Shown one piece after another: positions 1 through 11,500 of a stretch of DNA of 64,000 nucleotides. The notes below the pieces were generated by a model. It was not told the origin of the DNA and made no database searches. It saw only the letters and a list, made by a program, of their open reading frames with translations. The translations under genes and the position numbers were made by a program. Numbering within the stretch: the stretch's first letter is position 1; each line of letters opens with the position of its first letter. Source of the stretch: Anthonomus grandis grandis (Eukaryota; Arthropoda; Insecta; Coleoptera; Curculionidae); contig NC_065567.1 in assembly GCF_022605725.1 (NCBI RefSeq), positions 32,901,127 to 32,965,126 on the forward strand, read 5' to 3'.

Positions 1-369
1 ATTAACATGTATTTATTAAGTATTCTCAAGTTGTAAGTATAAACTCACTTGTAGTATACAAAGACTCTGCAATAGAAGCCCAACAATTTTCGTTTTGTAT
101 AAAGGACCTTTATCTGCCTTAAAGAGACCTATAATCACTCAAACATCATTATTCTCCGTAATAAATCGCGTAATTAAATTTTTTTATTATATGGAAATCA
201 AATAAAAATATGCAACCGAACAAATATAAAAAATAGAAATCGATATCGGTGAATCACCGAAAAAATAAGTGCTATATGCCAGACTCTAAATTTATAAATC
301 TATTGTAAACGGCTAGTAATATGCTGAATTTACTAAGATTTATTATGAGTACATCTTTACACTCCTGTA

Positions 370-1065
370 CCTGGTTACCTCTAACATTGATGAGGTGGGC
401 GTGCTGTACACTGACCATTAACCTAAAATAGTACTCTGCGCATTTTGAAGTATAGTTATCGACAGCGAAGTTGAATCAGAAATTTTACCAAAGATTATTA
501 AATTTTTTGTCTATTGGAATACGTAAGTTGTTCTCTATAAAATCTCTATTTATATACAAATGTAAAGATCTACATATGTCTAAAGATAAAAAGAGAATAA
601 ACAAATTTTACACGCAATAAAGTGATGTCAAACTCTTATCATCTGTACATAACTTTTATTATAATTATCGTTATTAAGGAGTTCAGTTATCACTAAAAAT
701 TTCAATTCAATTGGGAAAAAAGAATTATACTTCGGGGCTTCACCTCTAACATTGAGGACATTGGCGTGTCAGACAGTACGAGTTGGTTGTCTCCAATGAC
801 CGTTAACTCAAAATAAAATTTGATGCATCTTGTATTACAACTATCGAAAAAGACGTTGTGCGCAGGTTGTCATGTGGATCTGATCACCATTCTTTTGCAT
901 ATAAGAATACCTACACTAGGAATGAAAGGCAACCAACCTTCATTATTTAAGATTTGAATAACATGATTTCATCGTAACTCTTCATTCATAGATCGGTGGG
1001 TGTGTCCTATAAAAGGAGGCGTATCCAATGACCGTTGTTCCAATATATAATTCTGCGCAGAGAGG
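370..1065. repeat. Three degenerate spaced repeats upstream of the TPRG1-like exons
   Basis: Copies at about 377-473, 742-848 and 985-1065 share boxes in the same order: CCTCTAACATTGA (first two copies), GGCGTG or similar, TGACCATTAAC/TGACCGTTAAC and CTGCGCA or similar. Spacing is about 365 and 240 bp. They could be decayed transposon copies or a repeated regulatory block; the sequence does not decide. The rest of 1-1162 shows no gene. Confidence 0.4.
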
Positions 1066-1162
1066 TCATCTGACGTAATGAAGTGCCGAGGAGTGTGATG
1101 TCTGATATTAATTGACGCAGTTATTCGACTTTATGCTTTGACTACGACTTTTTGCTTTTTAG

Positions 1163-1394
1163 TAACTGAGACCTTGTGGAGCGCAAAACCGAAGGATCCG
1201 TCGCCCGTACTAGAGAAGCAGGCACCTATCCACCATCAGCCGCCAACACCACCTCCAAGAATCCCTGAACAAGACGCAAATAGTTTCTTCACTTACCGCG
1301 ATGGTGTTGCTGAACGTGCTGCCTTGGAATGCGCTGCTGAATTTCTTGATATGGAACACGAGGGGCCGGTTATCCAGTATTTTCTTCTTACTCA
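1163..1394 (+). CDS. TPRG1L: TPRG1-like exon a (Pro-rich and start of hSac2 core)
   Basis: The acceptor follows a T-rich tract ending ..TTTTTAG. The donor is CA|GTAAGAG. The exon starts with 2 nt of a split codon and ends with 2 nt (CA), completed by G of the next exon to give Gln of LLTQINHW. Confidence 0.8.
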
Positions 1395-3604
1395 GTAAGA
1401 GCCCGTTAACACCTGTTTCTGTTACTTAATGGGATTTTTACAGGATAAACCACTGGGATACTGATAAGGAGCGCCTAATACTTCTCACCCCGAAAATCCT
1501 TTTGGTGGTAAAATACGACTTTATAGCTCTGAAACGGCTCAGCTACAAAAAGCTACCATTGGAGGACATCGAAGCGGTTATAATTGGTGATTTAATTTAT
1601 CCAAACGGCTCTTTAATTCCGTGAGTATATGCTTTAATATGGAAATCGCGGCTTTGTTTTTAGAGCCAATTCTTGATCCAAGAGCCTTTTTTTAATTTAA
1701 AACGTGCATAATCCCTTAAATGTGCAATGAGTAGTTGCCCCCCTATACAGTGTGTTATTGCACCTTATAACACTGTAAAATAAGAAGAATGTAGTCACAA
1801 CAAGCACTTGATTAAATTGAGTTTTTGTGTATAAATTCACTCAAAAGACCTTACTCGCTTACTCATATTACCTATAACAAAAATACTTTACTACTAATGA
1901 GAAACATTGGTACAAAAAATTGATCATCTATTTTTTATATGCAGAAAAATAAACGGATTGGCTGACGGGATATCGAATATGTGGGAAAATTGCTTCTTTA
2001 AGCCATCATCATCAAGTGACAATCAGCAATCTCAATCATTTTCATCTCCCACTAGGTATTTTTTTTTTAATTGTAACACTTTTAGCACGATTGAATGAGT
2101 TAGCGATTTAGGAAAATAGAAACGCTTGTGACGCTGATGTATGTATCCGAATACTAGTAGATATTAAGGAGATTTCTTTAGAGCATTTGTAGTTTTGTGG
2201 CAAGTAGATTTTGGTAGATGGTTCCATTAAGGCTTTTCACAGCCTTGGTCTACCGCTGATGCTCTATTTAAAAAATATACAGTATTTTATTGTATGTGAA
2301 ACTTCCATTTCATAAAGACCTTGATACAGGTTTTGAAAGGAAATATCTTCAGGTGGTTATCCTTAAACCTCCGATGCTAAAGGATACTTGTAGCGCCATC
2401 CTTGATTTGTTAAAAACTGAGTTTCATATTGAATTGATCTTCAAGGATATGTTTGCTATTGCTATCATAGATTGTTCATCTGAGATCTTCTATCTTATAT
2501 GCTAAAACCATTCCGAGTTAGCACCCTCTATAGTTTTTTTTTATAAGATATTGTATATTGGGATACATACATAGTTTAAGCGAGTAAACTGCATGAACTA
2601 AGCTTTAGCGCTTAATAGGAAATTAGTAAAGGGTTTGCAAATATGAGCTTTTTTCTTGGAAGTTTATATCAAATTAATATTAAACCGGAAAATGTGAATA
2701 ATGTTCAGGGTATCCCAATTCGAGAGTGAAATCGCAAAAGATTTAAAATCCGTAAAATTATAGCAAAGTTGGCATAATTTAAGATACTCTCTATTTGGGA
2801 GAGCCTGTACTAACTACATGATTTAAGTTCATCAAGGAGAAGTAAGTATAATCAAGCTTTTTTTAAATACATCATATTAGCAACAGATTTTACTAAAACT
2901 ACAGGAATTTTTAATTTCTCTGTATAAAAATTTGTCGATTTTGTTGTAGAGACCGAAACATGAAAGGAATTCGGATTTTATTCGCAAAAGGGAAGCCTAT
3001 TAAATTTTCATCGAAATGGAACCCCTTTACCGTTGATCTACCCATATGGACATTCACATATCATCCACTATATTTTCACAAAGGTAAAATATACTTTAAT
3101 ACATGTAATGTAGAATATATTAAACAAGTATCAAAATATGTCATGAACTTATATCAATGAAATCATAGGCTTTATTTAATATACTGGTTTCTTATTACAT
3201 GTTTTAATTCAAAATAAAATTCTCTATAATTTCATCAAAGATTACATTTAACGGACTTGCAAAAATATTCTCTGTACATGAGAGCTGTCTCTGCCCATGT
3301 CACTTCTTCATAACTAAACATCCGAAAAATGTATGGCCCTACAAAATAAATAAGAATTACAATCAAAAAATAACAATTGCTAATGATTACCTTAGATTGT
3401 TCCGATGAAAACCAAAGGCGCATCTACGACTTAGATAACTTCAACGACTACTTCTGCAAGACAATCATGGAACTTGGCAAAAACTATGAATCACGAATTT
3501 TACATTCGAACGTTCTCCTGGAAAACTATGTGGGATTCGGCGCAATAATACACAACCGTAACGATTTAGGATTTTTCAAAGTAAGAGGCAAGTTTAGTTT
3601 CTGA
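1163..3604 (+). CDS. TPRG1L: TPRG1-like (hSac2-domain) protein, five 3'-terminal exons
   Basis: Exons 1163-1394, 1444-1620, 1945-2055, 2950-3083 and 3396-3604 join in frame (286 codons plus TGA) across GT/AG introns. The first two bases complete a codon from an exon not seen here, so the N-terminus is missing. After a Pro-rich stretch (PPTPPPR), the product has the hSac2-type core of vertebrate TPRG1/TPRG1L: QYFLLTQINHWDTDKERL, VVKYDFIAL, SSKWNPFTVDLPIWTF and the C-terminal block ENYVGFGAIIHNRNDLGFF, which matches the family's ETYxGLMSFIxNxxKLGYS. The vertebrate protein is a presynaptic vesicle-associated factor (Mover); here the role is inferred only. Exon 3 carries a Ser/Gln-rich insert (KPSSSSDNQQ). 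The gene converges with rut. The family call is firm; the exact orthologue is not proven. Confidence 0.85.
1444..1620 (+). CDS. TPRG1L: TPRG1-like exon b (central hSac2 core)
   Basis: It is bounded by ..TTTTTACAG and CC|GTGAGT. It encodes INHWDTDKERLILLTPK, then LLVVKYDFIALKRL, the most family-diagnostic part of the protein. Confidence 0.85.
1945..2055 (+). CDS. TPRG1L: TPRG1-like exon c (Ser-rich insert)
   Basis: Acceptor ..TATATGCAG and donor ACTAG|GTATT. It encodes NGLADGISNMWENC followed by a Ser/Gln-rich stretch not found in the vertebrate proteins. Phases match both neighbouring exons. Confidence 0.75.
2950..3083 (+). CDS. TPRG1L: TPRG1-like exon d (WNPF motif)
   Basis: Acceptor ..TTTTGTTGTAG and donor CAAAG|GTAAAA. 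It encodes MKGIRILFAKGKP and SSKWNPFTVDLPIWTFTYHP, matching the conserved RWNPWSTxVPYATFTEHP block of the family. Confidence 0.85.
3396..3604 (+). CDS. TPRG1L: TPRG1-like terminal exon
   Basis: Acceptor ..GATTACCTTAG. The exon runs to TGA at 3602-3604 and ends the protein with VGFGAIIHNRNDLGFF and a Lys/Arg-Gly tail, as in the family. Candidate poly(A) signals AATAAA lie at 3774 and 4011. Confidence 0.85.
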
Positions 3605-6487
3605 AAGAGTTACCTCCCTGACTATATGTGATATTTATTTGGTCAATTATTATATGTGTACCTATTGTATGTAACTTAAATATATATATAAATATATGTA
3701 TTTCATAGATTCCTATATACCTGATGGTGTGCTGGTTGTTTTTGTCAGAAATATTTTTATTTAGGAGCAAAGTAATAAATTTTGTGGTCTAAGCAAGTAC
3801 TTTCGTCAAGGCACCTTAGCTTTAAGTAATAATGATTTTGTGAATGTAGAATTTAAAATTGTGGAAAGTGTATGTATGATCTAGTATTCACTTAGAAATT
3901 AGTATAGTGCAAAGCTTGCTTAGGCGATGGTTATAAACCTAGAAAATATGTTGTAGATTAGAAATCTTACCCTCAGATTAGGCTGAAAATGTTTGGTTAT
4001 ACGTTTGCCTAATAAAAATGTTGGGATATCTTATAGGTTTCCCATTGGCCTTCAAGGAAAGGTTACAACGACGAAAAACATTTTATTACCTACAGTGTTT
4101 AAGGTTATAAAATTTTTTATAATAACAAGGTAGTTCTGACAAAAATAATCAGCTAATTATACACTAATAAGTTCCATATTTTTTATACTTACGTGATTAC
4201 AGAATACGAAAATGTAACCTGAAATTCTTATGTACATGTTCCAGCCAGTCAATCATATTTTACTGTAATTCATTTACTATATAATCATGTATATACAAAA
4301 TTACCTTAATGTCCGTACATATCTTTCATTAAACTACTTGTACCGTGCTAAAAAATAATGCGAAATATAGCCTTTAATGTTTTAAAATACTGAAATGATT
4401 TTCAAGTATCACCCTCAGGAATGGATTAATTCCTCAAAGAACATTGGATATTATATGTATCTGCGTTGTTTAGACGAGGAAATATACAGGGTGTTAAAAG
4501 TAACAATGGTTTCTTTTATTTAAGTCCCTCAATCAAGTGTCCTTTATTAACGAAACACTCAGTTAAATGGGATATCCTGTATACTATACTAGATTAAACA
4601 GTAATTTTTAATAATTTAAAGTAAGTTTTAGTTTTTTTTTTCAAGAAAACCCGAACAAAATTTGAAAGTTACTCTTTATTTACAAGTAATGTGTTTTATC
4701 ACCGATTACATTTACTCTAGTGGTGATCACAGAAACAAGTATAAGTTTTATTATATAAAATCATAATACATTTACTTAAGTAAGTTTTAAATACAAATTA
4801 GTCATAACCCTTACTAATTATTATAAGTACCGCTTTCTTGGTATGCATTGACACTAGTAAATCTTTAAATAGGGAAAAAAATAAAATTAGATAAACAACT
4901 TTTATAAAATGTTCAAAATCATTAACAAATAACTACAAAAAAATTAGAAATATAGAAAAATGAACAAGTATTTTAAGAACTGATATTGCACAAATGGAAC
5001 AAGCAGGATTTGCATGGAAATCATTAATTTTCATACGTTCTCGCTTGCTCCTTTGTAAAAATTATTTGTAACAATTATTGTGCCATAATAAAATATAAAA
5101 GAATTAATGGAAATATAAATTTAGTCAGTTTTTTGAAAACTTATAAATAATAAAAATGAACAAAAGTGTACATTTAACAAAAATAATATCCAAAATCATC
5201 AATAATATCTAAACTGTCTCATTTTAATAAATATAATAATATGGTCCAAAAACACATCTATATCGTAATAATGTATTGCTATAAATATTACGACAGCAAA
5301 TAAAAGGATATTCGCCAATGATCAACAAAAAAAACCTGGTAAATCTCGACTTTCGACATATGAAATTTAATACAAAAATACCACCTGCATTTTCTTTGGT
5401 TTACCTTCTACTAATTACCGGTAGAAGATTCTAAATAGCTACCCTCACTTTCGACAATAACATAATTAATAAAACTTACAAAAAAACAACACTTACTTGT
5501 ATCAACAAATGTTGTTGTTATTAAGAATTACGCTTAAATTCACGCCAAGCCACGATACAACATCTTAGCTGGGTTTTTATTTCTTAGAGTAGGTTGCCTA
5601 AAACCCAATGATTTATTCATTAATTTCCCTTTTTTTATTTACATCTGTTTTCGAATGAATAGAAGACCACAAAATGATTATAAAACGATTTCGTTGACCT
5701 GCTCAGGGGTTCTAATTTATGTAAATAATTTAAATAGAATTAAGGACTTTAACACGTAGCGAAATTCACTACTTGGAAGTAGGAGAAAAAGGGCCATGGC
5801 TTGACGTGATTTAACCAATCTTCTGGCATAGGATTAGTGGCCTTAAAAGAGAGCAGCCCATAATATTACAATACAAAATAGAATCACAAGTTCAGTCCAC
5901 ATTTACATCGTAATTAGTAGTATGAAGCACCAAACACAATGTTAAGATTAATAAATATCATATAATATCTACAAAACATAAATTACAGGATTTTAAATTA
6001 TACCTATGTACCGGATCTACTAGAAAAAGGCTTTTGACTGCAGAAGTCAGAATCCACTAGTCATATGGTAAGATATATTAGAATCTTCATGTTTTTATGG
6101 GATATTTTAGAAAAATATACAACACCCAGAGTTTAAAAGTATTGTGAAATATGTGTATAATGAATAAATAAATAATCATGAAAAATGAAATGAGTAAGAA
6201 GTAACATTATGTAAGCATTTAACTCTATGACTAGTGCTTCTGAATAAAAGTCAAACGCATAAGAACAAGTACAGGTAATTTTTAAAACAATTGGCAATAT
6301 TTCCTTACCAATGTATGGTGATAACGAGAGCCATTGGCGTAGATATGAATTACAGGTTGAATATATTACACAAAAAAAAACTAATACTGATAATGACGCT
6401 ACAGGAGATTCAAAATGCCATATAACGGGCCTAAGTATTATACATTATAAGTTGTAGCCAAATTGCCATTGAATGGGCACGTATGTA
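3605..6487. other. Intergenic region between convergent genes
   Basis: No coding exon is visible. It is AT-rich, with candidate poly(A) signals for the TPRG1-like gene and one short mariner-type terminal repeat pair at 4486-4582. Otherwise I see nothing. Confidence 0.5.
4486..4582. mobile_element. Short mariner-type MITE candidate
   Basis: It begins TACAGGGTGTTAAAAG and ends GGATATCCTGTATA, so the outermost bases are imperfect inverted repeats flanked by TA. At about 97 bp it can code for nothing. It could be a solo terminal fragment. Confidence 0.3.
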
Positions 6488-8072
6488 TCGGGTGTCAATT
6501 TGAAAACTTTCCACTATTAGAATCTTAAATGGGAATGGGGCTTAATTGGCACAACGTTTTAAAGGGCATTCAATTCTCTTTTTAGTGGTATCCTACGTTG
6601 CTTTTTATTTAGAGGTTTCCGAATGATCGCGTTTCAAAGGGAACGCAACAACAGCAAATAAAGAAACAACTTAATTTGCCTACATTGAGATTTTGGTTTT
6701 CACGTTAGTGCTTACACCAAAACTCATGCAATGGGTTATATGGATAATCATATCATCACTTTGATAACTTTTATTAAGTGCATAAAGTATGAGAATGGTT
6801 TATTCTCTTCAAGAAAGACCCGAAATTGGTTGGAAACCGATATGCGCTGGATTAGTGGCAAAGTTTTCCAAAGCTGGTTCGTTGAGTAATAGAAACAAAT
6901 AAAAGTGACAAATAAAAAAACTCAAATTGAGATTTTGGGATTATTTGCTGCAGAGCCCACCAACTCCTTGCGGATAGTAGCAGAACACACAGGAATATTA
7001 CATGAAACAGTAAAAAAGGCACTGAAAATTCATTCATATAAAACGTAGTTACATCAAAAACTCTCAAGACATTTCTTGAGTCGTCAAATCAACGCCATCT
7101 CTAATATTCTGCCGAATATCTATTGTAGCGATGAATATATTTTTTTTTTTATAAAAATATTAATAAACAAAATTGTCGATATTGGAGTGGCGAAAATCCG
7201 CATATTTTTCAAGGACAAACACAATATCCCTACAAAATTAATGTTTGGGCTGGTATTCTTGAAAATGCCGTTACTACTTCTTTATTTATTGAAGGAAGCT
7301 TGACAGGTGATCCATACCTTAACATGCTTGAAGGAATTGTGAGCTAGAAACTCAACAGAGTGTAATTTAGCTCTACAGGAGGATTTGTTAATATTCTAGC
7401 AGGACGGTGATTCACCTCATTATTTTCCCCCGGTCCGATAGTGTAACAAAAAAAAAAGACAGTGGTTGCGCGAAAGATTCAGGATAGATTAACTGACAGA
7501 AGAGGATTAAATGGCCTCCAAGATCACCGGATTTAGCACACTTAGACTTCATACTTTGGGAACATCTTAAATCCTTTGTTTATAATACGCAACTTGCTGA
7601 TATTGCTAATCTTAAAAAGCAAATTGCAGCAGAATGCATGTCAAATTTCGGTGAAGTTTTTCAAAATATTAGGGAGAAGTTCGAAAACTGACTTTACTGG
7701 AAATCGGACGTTTTCAACAACTCATAATATAGTGCGTAAGTAGATCCTATGTTAACTGAAAATTATTTATTTAAACTAGATTTTCTGCCTGATATTTAAC
7801 GATTTTAATGGTGTAACCTTGACACTTTTCTAATCATATGTGCTATAAGGAGACCCACTGTTTTTGTGCGAACACTAAAAAAACCTCTCGACAAAAAGCA
7901 AGATACCACTGAAAAGAGAGATCCGTCAATCCTAAATTCCCATTTAAGATTCTAACGGTGACATTTGAACAGGAAGGCTAAAAATATTTATTTGAAGTGC
8001 CCCCTCTATAAATAAAATTCATATGTGCAAGAAAGATATTGGGGGTGGGAATTTTTCAACTTGACACCCTGC
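6488..8072 (+). mobile_element. Mariner-like transposon relic (IS630/Tc1/mariner superfamily)
   Basis: The ends are inverted repeats (GGGTGTCAATTTGAAAACTT at 6490 against TTTTTCAACTTGACACCCT before 8071), with further inner homology (AGAATCTTAAATGGGAA / TTCCCATTTAAGATTCT). Between them, in shifting + frames, are an N-terminal helix-turn-helix-like segment (AEHTGILHETVKKALK), INVWAG-, FIEGSLTGDPYLN- and QDG-type blocks, and WPPRSPDLAHLDFILW near 7520. Many stops and frameshifts make it inactive. It lies between the two convergent genes and its right end is about 100 bp from the rut stop codon. Confidence 0.75.
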
Positions 8073-8175
8073 ATGTAAAATAAATGATCGCCAAATGGCT
8101 CAAGTTAATATCATACAAGACGACAATAATTAAAAACTACCCGTAATCATTTAAACAAAATTATTATATTATAAT

Positions 8176-8513
8176 TTAAACATCACTATCCGGATCCGTT
8201 TCACTACGAGGCTGTCCGAAATTCCTCGTGATGCTCTCGCTCATTGATCGGATATTGGCAAGATGCACGTCGCTAACTACAGGCACTGAAAAATAATTTA
8301 ATCTGTCCAGGTCCGGCATGCCGCTTAAATCGTCGTCGGTCCGATAACAGTTATCGTACTCAGAATCGTAGAGGGCGCTCAGCGAATCCAGTGACATCAT
8401 CGCATCTGAGTCAAAGATGCGTGAGGATGCACGCGAGGACATGCTCGTATTGTCATCCATGTCGCCGTCGTGGTTGTGCTCATTGTAAGCAGAGTTTACG
8501 TCGCTTAGTGCTC
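8176..8513 (-). CDS. rut: rut terminal exon, ending DSDV
   Basis: It encodes ALSDVNSAYNEHNHDGDMDD, SLDSLSALYDSEYDNCYRTD and finishes RSETDPDSDV before TAA at 8178-8176. The last residues S-D-V fit a class I PDZ ligand. Acceptor ..TTTTTAG. The nearest downstream AATAAA on this strand (7992-7987) lies inside the neighbouring mariner relic. Confidence 0.87.
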
Positions 8514-11500
8514 CTAAAAAATATATTAGAATACAGTTTTTTTAATAGTATTTATTTTAATTTTAAGCAGTATATTTGGGTAGAGACTTGCTGTTTTAGG
8601 TAGGTTAAACACCCATATAAATTAATACATTCCAAACATGTATTAATTTATATATGAAAAAAAATTTTTAGGTTATGACAGGGTGCCCCTAATGACCTAC
8701 CGGGAAATTTGTCAACATGAATCAATCGTTAAATTATAATTTAAAAAAATATCTTCAATAATGCGACTTCTATATAAAGCCTATAACATCTTTTTTATTT
8801 TAAGTCGAACACTATGTATTAAAAAGTACCTTTTAGACATAATGTCCTAGGCATGCATAACCATTTTAGAGCGCTTTAGATAACAAACTCTTTGGCAAGG
8901 CTATTTTAAAAACGAATAATAATAAAAAACTAAGAATAGTAGTATAATAAGAATAGTAATAACTATTAACTTGACCAACAGAACTACTTTTTTTTTACAC
9001 GAAATTATAAAAGTACAGTTGAAAGAAATTCTTGAGGGAGGTAGGTTCGATAAAAGCGCAAGGGGTGCAAAGAAAAAACCTAATATGTAAATAAATGCTA
9101 CTTGTAATTAACAAGCCTAAATAGACAAGCGGATACTCAGGCCCTATTAAAAAATATACAGCATTTACGCATTAATTGTATTTATTTAAAATTAGGCCTT
9201 CCAGTTCTGTTTTTCAAGAAAATAATTTTAAATATATTTTATAAATGCTCCTATTATAAATTGTTTAACATCCTTAGAAAATTTATTCAAAAAACAAAGT
9301 TTTTTGAATAAATTTTCTTTTTAGAATAAATAAATTTAGGTGGGACTCTAATTGGTTTATAAATCTAGTGATATACGTATACCAGGTTATGAAAGCATTT
9401 TTTAAATTTTTCACTAAAGATAAAGGCTCTCCAGTTTTTAAAATAATATAAATAAGGGTGTACATAAGACATTTTTTATGATTTTTCATATTCAAAATAA
9501 AATTGTTATTTAAATAGGAAGTAATATGATTCCTAAATGATATTTTGAATGCAAAACGCATACATAGCAGTTTTTGAGTTTTTGTATAAAGTAAGCAGTT
9601 GCTTCGGTCAGGAAATCAGAAGACACAACATTACAGTAATCGAGTAAAGAAAGAACTAGTGAATGAGATAAATAATATTTAATATTAAATCGTAAATAGT
9701 TTTCTTAGGTAGATATATGCAAATCTAAGCTTATTTTTAATATAAGTTTGAAATGTAATATTACTGTTAAAATACACGCCCAGATTTTTGACCTCATTGA
9801 CTACTGATAGCTGAAGATATCAAATCTGTGCATGAAAATTAATTGTTAAGAAGAAACATCAAAAGCACTTGCCACAACAGTATTATTATATAAAAATTAA
9901 AGGCATTTAATTTTCAGTTGTGATCCTGTGAAAAGTCATCAATACTTGTTAAAACCTTATTAAACTGAAATTGAGCTAAAGAAAGATTTTGTCGTGAAAA
10001 CGAAAGATACAGTTAGGAATCATCCGCCTATTGACGTAATATCGAGTGTTCATAAAAGAGCAATGGACCCACATGTAAACTGTAATTGTAGTTTGATTTT
10101 TCAGTGCATAATTCCTTATTAAGAAGTACGCAATGAGCACTGCATTAAGTTTTGCAAATAGCACTTCGTGAGTTTATCTGGTATCTCCAGTGAGTAATTT
10201 GCAATTGAGTCGTAACAATTTTATGCTCAACAAACTATTTGTTCATTCTTTTCCGATATTTCCTTTCTGCCACCTTGTACTTTCCTTATTCTTATCCAAT
10301 TCCCCTGGTATCTATCCTAGAATAAAAATATTAAAAAAAAAAGTACCTGAGCAGAAAAATGTTGACGAGCTTGTTATCATTACCGCGCGCGAGTTCTCGA
10401 TGTACTACTTTTACGGCTGCTAATTTTATGTGCTACGGGTTCGACCCATTTTACCCTCCTATTTGTTCATTTATGGCTAAGTCGAGCTTTATTACAATAC
10501 AATTACTTTATTACTTCAACTTTTTATACATTTACCGTCCAATATAAATACCGAGGACTGGGTAAGGGTGAATAGGATGAAGGCTGAATTACTAAAATCA
10601 GCTTCTCTACTCAAATACAGTCCACTTTATCTCTTCAGATCTTTAAATAAGACCTCTGAGTTACTACAATATATTTTAAATTAAATAATAGGTTTCTAAA
10701 GCTTTTCTCAAAAACTCTGTAATGGTAATGGGGAGAACCTCATAATAGTGCGTGGCCACAGGCCTCGCATCCCCAAAAATATCCTAATATGTATTAATTC
10801 AAATATACTTATTATGAAAAAAAACCACACAAAGCGTTTTGAATACAATTTATTGTTATATGTTCCAAAATTGTACTGTATTTATTGTCATACTAAAGAA
10901 CCTATAAGGAAAAGCTAACGAGCTTATTAAAAAAAAAATTGGCGATCATTTTACATACCTTCCGCATCGGTTAATCCAGCCTCATTAATCATACTAATAT
11001 TTTCTAACGCGGGGTCGTCGGTGGTATACCCCGTACTCTCTCTATCATTTAATAAAGGCTCTGAAGCACCCCCGTCTTCATCTTCAGACCATTCAGAAAC
11101 GCTAAAAAAAAACGATGAAAAACAAATTAAAAAAAAAAGTGTTTCTTTACCTTCCTTCAGCAGCTCCTCCACCCGTGGAAGACAATTGCTGGGTTCGCCC
11201 TTGGGACGAACTGTCAGCATTATCCAGTTTTTCTAGTATCTTTTCTTCTAATCGTCTTTTGACTTCAGCCTCCTAGAAATATATTAAATAAGTAAGTAAA
11301 TAGCAACTTTCATATTAAAGATTTAATAAAAATCAGTTACCAGTTCCCTATTTAACCGCTGCTTGTAAGTAATAAAAGTATTATTTACCGCATTTTTGTA
11401 ATATATAAGGTCCTTTTAATGCTTTAAATCCTATTACAATAAATAATTAACAATACCTGAGATGCTTCTTCTTCCAGTCTCTTTTCTTCCTGCTCAAAAC

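Larger units (their letters stand above)
8514..10958. other. rut intron with a LINE fragment
   Basis: Apart from the LINE fragment and two hairpins listed separately there is only AT-rich DNA. A mariner-type terminal motif (ACAGGGTGCCCC) sits alone near 8677. The stretch 9830-10958 shows no recognisable gene or element. Confidence 0.5.

Noticed and set aside
9976..10550. Several frames of 62-77 codons on both strands
   Set aside because: AT-rich chance frames without motifs.
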